From NCBI GenBank assembly GCA_947453145.1, contig CANGFA010000001.1, positions 87,411 to 151,410 of the forward strand: a stretch of 64,000 nt of DNA. Reading direction: 5' to 3'. Below the pieces are notes generated by a model. That model was not told where the DNA came from. It saw nothing but the letters and a program-made list of their open reading frames with translations, and made no database searches. Shown piece after piece: positions 45,055-53,120 of the stretch. Numbering within the stretch: the first letter of the stretch is position 1; every line of letters starts with the position of its first letter. The translations under genes and the position numbers were made by a program. Source of the stretch: Bacteroidota bacterium (GTDB lineage: Bacteria > Bacteroidota > Bacteroidia > Chitinophagales > Chitinophagaceae).

Positions 45055-45062
45055 CAAAAGTA
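45055..45062 (-). promoter_or_regulatory. Bacteroidota promoter -7 box TACTTTTG
   Basis: An exact TAnnTTTG match. A TTG at the usual -33 distance (about 20 bases upstream) overlaps the T-run of the terminator at 45084-45114. It would drive the leader and the unknown gene at 44333. Confidence 0.55.
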
Positions 45063-45083
45063 GGTATAAAACCAATTCAAGCC

Positions 45084-45114
45084 AAAAAAGGCCGGTATAA
45101 AACCAGCCTTTTTT
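45084..45114. terminator. Terminator after the MoxR/VWA operon
   Basis: Stem GGC-GGT (45090-45096) with ACC-GCC (45102-45108), loop of about 5 bases, six As before and six Ts after, so it can work on both strands. It lies 30 bases after the MoxR stop on the minus strand. Confidence 0.9.
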
Positions 45115-45143
45115 GAATTTATTTATTGATTATCAATACTTTA

Positions 45144-46694
45144 TTAGTAATCTGTGAAATCATCTTCCTCAAAGTTCATGGATCCAAGGTTCATCATACT
45201 ACCCATTAAATCCTTGAACTCTATTTTTCCATCGATCATCTTTTTACTGATTAAAGAGTAAGCAGATAAACCGTGTAAAACAAATTCCATTAATAATGCA
45301 GCCTGTTTTTCATCGGCTTGTGGGAAGTGTTTTTTAACGATGCCAAACAAACCATCTACTTTATATAATGCAATTACCTTGTCTTCATCTTTCATATCCA
45401 ATAATAAATCCAAATGATTACCCGCATCAAACCACTTTGTAATGGTTGCATACGGATTTTCTGGTTGTTTTTGAACTGCGCCTTCGGCCGATTTTTTTAT
45501 TGGCTTTTTCTTTTTTAATTCATCTGGATTTGGAAAATAGGAAACGAATAAAGTGCGAATGGATTTATTTAATAAGTTTAATGCTACTTCATATGGTCCT
45601 TCTTGCTCTCCTTCATACACCAATTCAATTTTTCCGGTGATAGCAGGAATGATTCCAGATAAATCGCTGATCCAAATTTGAGTATGTTTTTCATTGTGAA
45701 TAATAGCACGTCTTTCGGCACTACTTACTGCAGCTTCATAGGCAGCAATGGTTAAACGCGCACTCACGCCACTTTTTTTATCTACAAACTCATTGGTTCT
45801 AGCTTCAAAAGAAACCTGTTCAATTAAACGCTTTACCAAATCACTTACTTGTACCTTATCTTTTTGCGTAGGTAAAATATTTGCTTCTTGTTCGGTAATA
45901 GCCAAAGAGGTTTCAATACTTTTTGGATAATGAGTTAAAATTTGACTTTCAATTCTATCTTTTAAAGGGGTTACAATACTTCCTCTATTGGTATAGTCTT
46001 CTGGATTCGCCGTAAACACAAATAAAATATCTAGTGGCATGCGCAATTTAAATCCTCTTATTTGAATATCGCCTTCTTGTAAAATATTAAATAAAGAAAC
46101 CTGAATTCTAGCTTGTAAATCCGGCAATTCATTAATTACAAAAATGCCTCGATTGCTTCTTGGAATAATGCCATAGTGAATTACTTTTTCGTCGGCGAAA
46201 CTTAATTTTAAATTAGCTGCTTTAATAGGATCAATGTCTCCTATCAAATCTGATACACTTACGTCTGGTGTTGCTAACTTTTCACCGTAACGCGCAGTTT
46301 TGTGAACCCAATGAATAGGGGTATTGTCGCCATGTTCGGCTATTAAGTCCACCGCAAACCTACTAAGGGGTTGCAATGGATCATCGTTTACTTCGCTACC
46401 TGCCACTGTGGGGATGTATTCGTCTAATAGATCCACCATTTGACGTGCCATTCTTGTTTTGGCTTGACCACGCAAACCTAAAAACAAAATATTGTGTCTA
46501 CTTAATAAAGCACGCTCCACGTCCGGAATTACGGTGTCCTCATAACCTAAGATGCCTTCAAATGCGTTTTCCTTATTTTGAATACTTGCAATTAAATTGT
46601 CTCTTACCTCATCCTTAATGGATTTTGGTTGATAACCCGATTTTTTTAAATCCCCTAAGGTTAAAATTTTTGTGATGTCTATTTTCTTACTCAT
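45144..46694 (-). CDS. MoxR/magnesium-chelatase-type AAA+ ATPase
   Basis: A 516-residue AAA+ ATPase. Walker A is GLRGQAKT at about residues 73-80, with FVFTANPEDYTNRG carrying the sensor-1 region and FVINELPDL in the Walker B area (Asn/Glu form). A C-terminal helical extension of about 180 residues ends in an acidic tail (NFEEDDFTDY). It has no signal peptide. It is 3 bases from the VWA gene upstream in the same operon; MoxR-type ATPases and VWA proteins act as pairs in metal insertion or complex remodelling. The exact client is unknown. Confidence 0.9.
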   Translation of the reverse strand: MSKKIDITKILTLGDLKKSGYQPKSIKDEVRDNLIASIQNKENAFEGILGYEDTVIPDVERALLSRHNILFLGLRGQAKTRMARQMVDLLDEYIPTVAGSEVNDDPLQPLSRFAVDLIAEHGDNTPIHWVHKTARYGEKLATPDVSVSDLIGDIDPIKAANLKLSFADEKVIHYGIIPRSNRGIFVINELPDLQARIQVSLFNILQEGDIQIRGFKLRMPLDILFVFTANPEDYTNRGSIVTPLKDRIESQILTHYPKSIETSLAITEQEANILPTQKDKVQVSDLVKRLIEQVSFEARTNEFVDKKSGVSARLTIAAYEAAVSSAERRAIIHNEKHTQIWISDLSGIIPAITGKIELVYEGEQEGPYEVALNLLNKSIRTLFVSYFPNPDELKKKKPIKKSAEGAVQKQPENPYATITKWFDAGNHLDLLLDMKDEDKVIALYKVDGLFGIVKKHFPQADEKQAALLMEFVLHGLSAYSLISKKMIDGKIEFKDLMGSMMNLGSMNFEEDDFTDY

Positions 46695-46697
46695 AAA

Positions 46698-47795
46698 TTA
46701 ATACACTGTTTTTCTTTTGCCACTTTCAAAATCATTAAATATAAAACTACCTAAATTGTCAAGTGAGGCAAAATAGGCTTTACCATTATTCATCTCTGTA
46801 AATTCTTCTACAAATTTTTGTAAATACGGATCCGACGCAATCATGAATGTAGTGATAGGTATTTTTAATTTTTTACACTGACCCGCTAAATTAATACAAC
46901 GGTTTACCACCTTGCGATCCAATCCAAAACTATTCTTATAATACTTACCTCCTATTTTTAAACAAGTTGGTTTTCCGTCCGTAATCATAAATATTTGCTT
47001 GTTCGCTGTTTTGCGTTTACGCAAAATATCCATGGCTAATTCAAGCCCAGCAACGGTATTGGTATGGTAGGGCCCAACTTGTAAATAAGGAAGGTCTTTG
47101 ATTTCAACCTGCCAAGCATCATTACCAAACACCACAATATCAATGGTGTCTTTAGGATATTTTTTAGTGATGAGTTCACACAAAGCCATCGCCACTTTCT
47201 TTGCCGGGGTAATTCTATCTTCTCCGTACAAGATCATGGAGTGTGAAATATCTATCATCAACACCGTTGAAGTTTGTGTTTTAAAATCTGCTTCTCTAAT
47301 GACTAGGTCATCCTCGTGCATGGAGAAGGCATCCACCCCTCTATTAATTTGTGCATTCTTAATACTCTCCGTAAAATCTATTTGCTCCATTAAATCACCA
47401 AACTGAAAAGACCTTGTGTCGGAATTAATATCACCCGTTGGACCCACTTTAGTGGTGCTATGATTGCCCTGTTTTGTCTTTTTTAATTTTCCGAAAATCT
47501 CTTCTAGGCTTTTTTGACGAATTGTTTGTTCTGTTTTTGCAGTAATGGCAAATTTTCCATCCTGTGGATTTTCTTTTAAGTAACCGTTTTGCTTTAAGTC
47601 TTCTATAAAATCTCCTACTCCATAATTGTCATCTGTAAATTTATGGGTACGATCCAATTGATTCATCCAGTCCAACGCTTCACTTGCATCTCCACTGGTA
47701 TAGTTAAGCAATTGCGTGAAGATGTCCAGCATTTGCTCAAATTTGGATTTGGAGTTTTCGCCCGGAATAAAATTTACAAAACGGTGACCTATCAT
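46698..47795 (-). CDS. VWA-domain protein (partner of the MoxR-type ATPase)
   Basis: Start ATG 47795; a TTG at 47813 is less likely. The 365-residue protein has a helical N-terminal half (FEQMLDIFTQLL, SLEEIFGKLKKTKQ) and a VWA domain (about 180-355). The MIDAS motif is MIDISHSM (DxSxS), with Thr (ITPAKKV) and the Asp of MITDGKPT also present. No signal or membrane anchor is seen, so it is cytoplasmic. Its stop is 3 bases before the MoxR start, so the pair is co-translated. Confidence 0.9.
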   Translation of the reverse strand: MIGHRFVNFIPGENSKSKFEQMLDIFTQLLNYTSGDASEALDWMNQLDRTHKFTDDNYGVGDFIEDLKQNGYLKENPQDGKFAITAKTEQTIRQKSLEEIFGKLKKTKQGNHSTTKVGPTGDINSDTRSFQFGDLMEQIDFTESIKNAQINRGVDAFSMHEDDLVIREADFKTQTSTVLMIDISHSMILYGEDRITPAKKVAMALCELITKKYPKDTIDIVVFGNDAWQVEIKDLPYLQVGPYHTNTVAGLELAMDILRKRKTANKQIFMITDGKPTCLKIGGKYYKNSFGLDRKVVNRCINLAGQCKKLKIPITTFMIASDPYLQKFVEEFTEMNNGKAYFASLDNLGSFIFNDFESGKRKTVY

Positions 47796-47942
47796 AGTTA
47801 TGCAAGTTAACAAATACTATGCAAGAAGGTTTAAAGAATATGATGAAGCAGCTATCTTATTCCTTAAATAATAAAGAATTTACGCACCATGTGTTTTTAT
47901 ATTTCTTAATTTCAGGTATTCCTTAAACACAATGTTATCATT

Positions 47943-48650
47943 TTGAAAAAACTACACTTTTTTGTTGTAATCCTTTTTAGCAGTCTTATTGGTTTTGGAC
48001 AAAACGAGGAATCGCTTTGGGTAATAAACCCATTATTGGAAAAGTTGAATTCGGAACAAATTAACGCAGGCAAGTTGCAGCAGATAGTCGTTGCTTTTAA
48101 ACTAGGTGAAAAAGGTGAAGATTGTAAGGTGATGGGCTTAGAAAAAACAAAAGGCAAATGGAAGCTAGCTATTGCACCCGTTAAAGCCAGCATCGGACGC
48201 AATGGATTTGCCCAAGAAAATGAAAAAACAGAGGGAGATGGTAAAACACCTAAAGGATTATATGCTTTGGGGCAATTATATAGTTATGATGCAACTATCA
48301 ATACTAAACTTCCTTTTCAACAAGTGGATTCCCTGGATAAATGGATTGACGATAGCAGTTCAAATTATTATAATAAATATGTGCGCGGTGAAACGTTAGC
48401 AAAATCATTTGAACATTTAAAACTAAATAGCATTGACTACAAATATTGCATGGTGATTGAATACAATACCCATCCAGTGGTAAAAGGAAAGGGGAGCGCC
48501 ATCTTTTTTCATGTTGCCAATGAAAAGTACTCACCCACGGCGGGATGTGTAGCCATTGCAGAAAATGACATGTTACAATTTTTAAGATGGTTTAAACCAA
48601 GAAAGAAAAAAGGAATGTTGATTAGTGGCATTGTGGAGGTTTGGGAGTAA
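47943..48650 (+). CDS. L,D-transpeptidase/YkuD-like peptidoglycan enzyme
   Basis: The start is TTG at 47943, supported by the signal peptide MKKLHFFVVILFSSLIGFGQ beginning there. The 235-residue protein carries the catalytic motif with His (FFHVANEKY) and SPTAGCVAI with Cys in the HxxxxxxxSxGC-like arrangement. It should cross-link or attach proteins to peptidoglycan, or act as an L,D-carboxypeptidase, in the periplasm. It is divergent from the VWA/MoxR operon. Confidence 0.85.
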   Translation: MKKLHFFVVILFSSLIGFGQNEESLWVINPLLEKLNSEQINAGKLQQIVVAFKLGEKGEDCKVMGLEKTKGKWKLAIAPVKASIGRNGFAQENEKTEGDGKTPKGLYALGQLYSYDATINTKLPFQQVDSLDKWIDDSSSNYYNKYVRGETLAKSFEHLKLNSIDYKYCMVIEYNTHPVVKGKGSAIFFHVANEKYSPTAGCVAIAENDMLQFLRWFKPRKKKGMLISGIVEVWE

Positions 48651-48659
48651 ATGGACAAA

Positions 48660-49016
48660 TTAATAATCCTGTATTAATACCTCTGTTGGTATGTTTAATG
48701 CAACGTGCAAATTTCTAATCATTTCAAGCGTTAGCTTTCTTTTTTTATTCAAAATTTCACTTGCCCTGCTTTTTAATCCAACAATTTCTGCTAAATCTTT
48801 TTGGGTATAGCTCATCTGTTCCATTCTAAACTTAATGGCATCAATGGGATCTGGCAAGTCTATGACATAAAGCGAGTCTTCATATTTTTCAATTAGCATA
48901 GAAAGTAATTCTAATTCGTCCGCTTCCACTGTTCCTTTTTTTGCATCAAAGATGCTATCCAATCTTTTAAGTGCAAGTTGATACTCCTTATTTGTTTTTA
49001 TTAATTTATACTTCAT
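48660..49016 (-). CDS. higA: HigA-type antitoxin (XRE family)
   Basis: A 118-residue protein whose C-terminal half is a helix-turn-helix of the XRE type (YTQKDLAEIVGLKSRASEILNKKR in parts). The N-terminal half is acidic and helical. It follows the HigB toxin gene by 6 bases, the normal toxin-first order for HigBA. It should neutralise HigB and repress the operon through the palindrome at 49345. Confidence 0.88.
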   Translation of the reverse strand: MKYKLIKTNKEYQLALKRLDSIFDAKKGTVEADELELLSMLIEKYEDSLYVIDLPDPIDAIKFRMEQMSYTQKDLAEIVGLKSRASEILNKKRKLTLEMIRNLHVALNIPTEVLIQDY

Positions 49017-49022
49017 AAATTT

Positions 49023-49316
49023 TTATATTTTGTTCGCATCAATTTTATCATATTGGGAATGTGTTCCAATAAATCTTATCCAAACAATTTTAACGCTATA
49101 ATTTATTCTGACAACCAATCTATAATTATTTCCTTTTAAGTTAAAAACTACTCTGCTGTTGTTTAATATACTTGCAGAGGGGTACTTTAACTTGATATCA
49201 GATGGTGTTGCCCAGGTGGCATTTTTTAGCTCTTTGTGCCATGTTAGTAAAGATTGTTCAACTTCTGGATAGTGGGCAATAAAAGTAAGTAATGTCTTTT
49301 TGGCGATCAATCTCAT
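49023..49316 (-). CDS. higB: HigB-type mRNA interferase toxin
   Basis: Start ATG 49316; a TTG 15 bases upstream (49331) is less likely and lies in the promoter. The 97-residue basic protein has the RelE/HigB fold with NNSRVVFNLKGNNYRLVVRINY and VWIRFIGTHSQYDKI. The C-terminal His/Tyr/Lys-rich end carries the catalytic residues in the family. It should cleave mRNA on the ribosome unless bound by HigA. Confidence 0.88.
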   Translation of the reverse strand: MRLIAKKTLLTFIAHYPEVEQSLLTWHKELKNATWATPSDIKLKYPSASILNNSRVVFNLKGNNYRLVVRINYSVKIVWIRFIGTHSQYDKIDANKI

Positions 49317-49328
49317 TGAATTAGTTTT

Positions 49329-49359
49329 CAAAGTTATTCAAAATTTCCCAATTTGGGAA
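49329..49359 (-). promoter_or_regulatory. HigBA promoter and palindromic operator
   Basis: An exact -7 box TAACTTTG (49336-49329 on the minus strand) lies 12 bases before the HigB ATG, giving a very short leader. A perfect inverted repeat TTCCCAA-T-TTGGGAA (49345-49359) covers the spacer toward the -33 region, where HigA binding would block RNA polymerase. Confidence 0.7.
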
Positions 49360-49465
49360 CTTTTTATTTTCGACTGCTAATAATATTCAAATTCAGTAAT
49401 GTATTTTAGCGTATTAATACTTATGCATGATTTTTTTCTTAATTTGAACTAGTAAATTTTTATCT

Positions 49466-51031
49466 ATGAAAAAATATCTATCTGTTGTTGCCCTTTTTAT
49501 ATTTGCGCACAGCACAATCGCTCAAACAAGCAATCCCATTAGCAGCAAGCAAATTGACTCTTTAACCGAATTGGTTTTAAAAACATTTAATGTGCCGGGT
49601 ATTGCAGTGGGTATTGTAAAAGACGGGAAATTAATTCACGCAAAAGGCTATGGTGTTGCAAATTTAAGTACCGGAAAAAAAGTGGATGAAAATACTTTAT
49701 TTGGGGTGGCGTCTAATAGCAAAGCCATGACAGTAGGGGCTTTGGGCATATTAGTAGATGAAGGAAAAATTAAATGGGATGATAAAGTAACAGACTATAT
49801 TCCCGAATTTAAAATGTATGACCCCTATGTGACCGATGCGTTTACCATTCGTGATTTGTTAACGCATCGTAGTGGACTGGGTTTGGGTGCTGGCGATTTA
49901 ATGATGTTTCCGGACGGAAGTGACTTCACAAAAAAAGACATTATTCATAATTTAAGATTTTTAAAACCGGTTTCTGCTTTTAGAACAAAATATGATTATG
50001 ACAACAATTTGTATATTGTTGCAGGGGAAGTAGTAGCCAAAGCAAGTGGTATAAGTTGGGAAGAATTTGTGGAACAAAGAATTATGAAACCATTGGGCAT
50101 GAGTGCAACAGCGGCTTCTTTATATCGTTTAAAAGATAGAACCAATTCAATTAGACCACATGCACCCGTGGATGGAAAATTACAAGTATTGGACATTGAT
50201 TGGAGTGAAAGTGCCAATGCGGCAGGAGGTATTTGGAGTAATGTAACGGATTGGAGTAAATGGGTGATTGCACAAATGAATCATGGCAAATATGGTTCTG
50301 AATTAAAACAACAAATATTTAGCGACGAGGTGCATGAGGAAACCTGGAGCGCACAAACCATTATTAATGCGAGGGCGGTGGCTCCATATAATACTCATTT
50401 TGCAGCGTATGGTTTGGGTTGGTTTTTAAGTGATGTGAAAGGATACAAGCAAGTAACGCATACTGGTGGTTTAGCGGGTATTGTTACACAAGTGGTGATG
50501 TTTCCTGAATTGAATTTGGGTATAATTGTATTTACCAATCAACAATCTGGCGCAGCCTTTAATGCTATTAGTAGAACCATTCAGGATAGTTATTTAGGCG
50601 TGAGCGGTTACAATTGGGTAAAAATAATGAAAGACCGTGTTGACAATGGTGAGGCAGAAGCTAAAAAAATAAATGAAGAAGTAGATAAAAGTATTAAAAC
50701 TGAACAAGCAAAAGCGAGTGGTGGTTTTAATATAACTCCATATTTGGGTTCGTATAAAGACACCTGGTTTGGTGAGATGATCATTAGCAATAACAATGGC
50801 AAGGCTTGGATGGCTAGTAAAAGATCTCCTAAATTAAAAGGCGAACTATTCCCTTATAAAGGCAACACGCTTATTGTTAGATGGACCGACCGCAGTATGG
50901 ATGCAGATGCATTTGTTATGTTTACAACGGATATGGATGGCAAACCATCGGGTATGACTATGAAGCCCATTTCACCTTTAACGGATTTTAGTTTTGACTT
51001 TCAAGACTTAGATTTAAAAAGAGTAAAATAG
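49466..51031 (+). CDS. Secreted serine hydrolase with C-terminal DUF3471-like domain
   Basis: A 521-residue secreted protein (signal to about AQ at residue 20). Beta-lactamase/esterase motifs: SNSKAM (SxxK), YDYDNNLY (YxN) and THTGGLAG (HTG). A C-terminal beta domain (about 410-521, PYLGSYKDTWFGEM...) is the DUF3471-type lid seen in D-aminopeptidase-like members. The substrate is unknown; peptide or D-amino-acid substrates are plausible. Confidence 0.88.
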   Translation: MKKYLSVVALFIFAHSTIAQTSNPISSKQIDSLTELVLKTFNVPGIAVGIVKDGKLIHAKGYGVANLSTGKKVDENTLFGVASNSKAMTVGALGILVDEGKIKWDDKVTDYIPEFKMYDPYVTDAFTIRDLLTHRSGLGLGAGDLMMFPDGSDFTKKDIIHNLRFLKPVSAFRTKYDYDNNLYIVAGEVVAKASGISWEEFVEQRIMKPLGMSATAASLYRLKDRTNSIRPHAPVDGKLQVLDIDWSESANAAGGIWSNVTDWSKWVIAQMNHGKYGSELKQQIFSDEVHEETWSAQTIINARAVAPYNTHFAAYGLGWFLSDVKGYKQVTHTGGLAGIVTQVVMFPELNLGIIVFTNQQSGAAFNAISRTIQDSYLGVSGYNWVKIMKDRVDNGEAEAKKINEEVDKSIKTEQAKASGGFNITPYLGSYKDTWFGEMIISNNNGKAWMASKRSPKLKGELFPYKGNTLIVRWTDRSMDADAFVMFTTDMDGKPSGMTMKPISPLTDFSFDFQDLDLKRVK

Positions 51032-51088
51032 ATTTACAAATTGCTTATTAAATTAGACTAACTTTCGACCAACAATAAATAATAAATT

Positions 51089-51517
51089 ATGAACGAACAA
51101 AATTATAAGAACCATGCGCAAATGGTACCCGGATTTCATTATGTAGGTATGTTTTCGATTCTTGCCTTAATTGGTGGATCTATTAATTATCTATTACGCG
51201 CAACTCCAGAAAACAAATATCTAGCTTCCTTATTAGTATTGGCTGCATTCATTTTAGCTATTTTATGGATTTATATTAGAACTTTTCCTTTAAAAGCCCA
51301 AGACCGAGCCATTAGAGCCGAAGAAGCTTTGCGATATTATATCCTAACAGGAAAAGCACTTCCAACTGAATTAAAAATGGGACAAATTATTGCATTGCGT
51401 TTTGCAAGCGATAATGAATACTTGGCTTTAATTGACAGAGCCATCAAAGAAAATTTATCAAATAAAGAAATTAAATTGGCGATTCAAAATTGGAAAGCCG
51501 ATTATTATAGAGTTTAA
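51089..51517 (+). CDS. DUF6526 small membrane protein
   Basis: A 142-residue protein with two adjacent membrane helices (about 20-38 and 47-65) and a cytosolic helical tail. The start NYKNHAQMVPGFHYV is characteristic of the DUF6526 family of Bacteroidota. The function is unknown. Confidence 0.8.
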   Translation: MNEQNYKNHAQMVPGFHYVGMFSILALIGGSINYLLRATPENKYLASLLVLAAFILAILWIYIRTFPLKAQDRAIRAEEALRYYILTGKALPTELKMGQIIALRFASDNEYLALIDRAIKENLSNKEIKLAIQNWKADYYRV

Positions 51518-51523
51518 AATTTG

Positions 51524-51555
51524 AGCCCTGCATATATTGCGGGGCTTTTATATTT
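51524..51555 (+). terminator. Intrinsic terminator between DUF6526 and DUF1501 genes
   Basis: Stem AGCCCTGCA (51524-51532) with TGCGGGGCT (51538-51546), one G-U pair, followed by TTTTATATTTT. It overlaps the end of the convergent DUF1501 gene (stop at 51548). Confidence 0.8.
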
Positions 51556-53119
51556 TAATAATGGCTTTGACAAATATCTTGTCCTCGTTTTGCAAACGAA
51601 TATAATAGACCCCTGGGATTAAATCATTTCCATATAAATTAAAGCTATTCATACCTGCATAATTATACGTTGCTTCTACTAATACTTTTATAATAGTGCC
51701 CCCTCCATCTAATAATTGAAGTAGCGTGTGCCCACCTTTTGTTTTAAATTCAATCTTGGTAAAATTACTAAATGGATTAGGATAATTATATACAAGCGCT
51801 TCTTTAGCAAACGTAGATGCTTTATCATTAATGCCACATACACTTGCATTTATTAATGGAAGAATAGGAAACTGCTTTGTTAAAATTTCGGATTGTGCTG
51901 TTTCTGTAACACAGAACCAGTTTTGCAAAATAGTACTATATATAGTTCTAAAATCATATTGATAAGGCACGTTATCGTTTACAGTTGCGGTCGTTGGAAT
52001 GGTGGGGTTATTTCCAAAAACTCCACCTCTTACATTTTTACCAAATAAAAATAAAGGGGCAGCAGAGCCGTGATCGGTTCCACCACTAGCATTGGATTTA
52101 ATACGTCTTCCAAATTCAGAATAAGTCATCCCAATAACCCTATCTTCAATTTCAAGTCCTGCCATATCAGATTGAAAAGCAGCAACAGAATCAGAAAGTA
52201 CTTTTAATAAATTAGCATGTGTTCCGGTGGAGGTATCCGTTGAAACTACTTGTCCTGCATGGGTATCAAATCCCCCATAAGTAACCATATATACTTTGGT
52301 TTTTAAACCTCCTTTAATTAATCTTGCTACAATTTTTAATTGTGCTGCTAAACTATTATTGGGGTAGGTTACTTGTTTTGTTACACTATCAGAAGCAGCT
52401 TTAATTCGGGTGGTATAAATATTGGTTTGTTTTGCAATACTTCTTAAAAAACTAAGTTCATACCCAGCATTGGTATTAGATACCGACGCATTGGTCCCGT
52501 CTATTAAATTATAAAAGGAACTTGGATCAGAAATACTTAGTGCCATATTTACGACAGGTCCTTGACAAGTAAGGGTTGCTAAAGATCCAATTTGAATAGC
52601 CAATGGATCCGGCTTATCAGTCGTGGGGTAACCGTCGGGATAACCTGGATTTTCGCTGTTTAAAAAACGACCCGCCCATCCTGTATTTAAATACTGATTG
52701 CTATCGGAGCCAGACATCCAAATATCCGTTGCTCTAAAATGGGAGAAGCTGGGTTGTGGATAGCCTACCGATTGAACCACATTTAATTTTCCATCAGAAT
52801 ATAAATTTTGCATGGCCGTCATTGCGGGGTGAATACCGGTTGCATCATTTCCCGTTAATTTCAGTACTTTATTTTCTTGGATGGCAATATTAGAACGAGC
52901 GTTAAAATAATTGGCATAATCACTAATAGGAATAACTGTGTTCAATCCATCATTACCGCCACTAAGTTGAATGATTACTAAAACATTTTCATTATTAGAA
53001 GTCGCAAGTAATGCTGAATCTAACATGGGATGATCCTGTAAAATATGAATTGGATTTCCAGCAATAATGGTGGGCGTTAATAGGGCCAGACTATTTCTTA
53101 TGAATTTTCTTCTTTCCAT
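51548..53119 (-). CDS. DUF1501 protein with Tat signal and T9SS type A C-terminal domain
   Basis: A 523-residue protein. N-terminal twin-arginine signal (MERRKFIRNSLALLTPTIIAG); sulfatase-like DUF1501 body (QLSGGNDGLNTVIP, GGFDTHAGQ, TYSEFGRRI, GTDHGSAAPLFLFG); C-terminal T9SS type A domain (YNYPNPFSNFTKIEF ... GVYYIRLQNEDKIFVKAIIKI in parts). It therefore likely crosses the inner membrane folded and the outer membrane by T9SS. It is 1 base after the DUF1800 gene; the pair is widespread with unknown function. Last gene of the minus-strand locus. Confidence 0.9.
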   Translation of the reverse strand: MERRKFIRNSLALLTPTIIAGNPIHILQDHPMLDSALLATSNNENVLVIIQLSGGNDGLNTVIPISDYANYFNARSNIAIQENKVLKLTGNDATGIHPAMTAMQNLYSDGKLNVVQSVGYPQPSFSHFRATDIWMSGSDSNQYLNTGWAGRFLNSENPGYPDGYPTTDKPDPLAIQIGSLATLTCQGPVVNMALSISDPSSFYNLIDGTNASVSNTNAGYELSFLRSIAKQTNIYTTRIKAASDSVTKQVTYPNNSLAAQLKIVARLIKGGLKTKVYMVTYGGFDTHAGQVVSTDTSTGTHANLLKVLSDSVAAFQSDMAGLEIEDRVIGMTYSEFGRRIKSNASGGTDHGSAAPLFLFGKNVRGGVFGNNPTIPTTATVNDNVPYQYDFRTIYSTILQNWFCVTETAQSEILTKQFPILPLINASVCGINDKASTFAKEALVYNYPNPFSNFTKIEFKTKGGHTLLQLLDGGGTIIKVLVEATYNYAGMNSFNLYGNDLIPGVYYIRLQNEDKIFVKAIIKI

Positions 53120-53120
53120 T

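Noticed and set aside
44985..45062. Hammerhead, purine or TPP riboswitch identity for the structured leader
   Set aside because: The conserved core bases of these classes are absent, so I leave it as an unclassified candidate.
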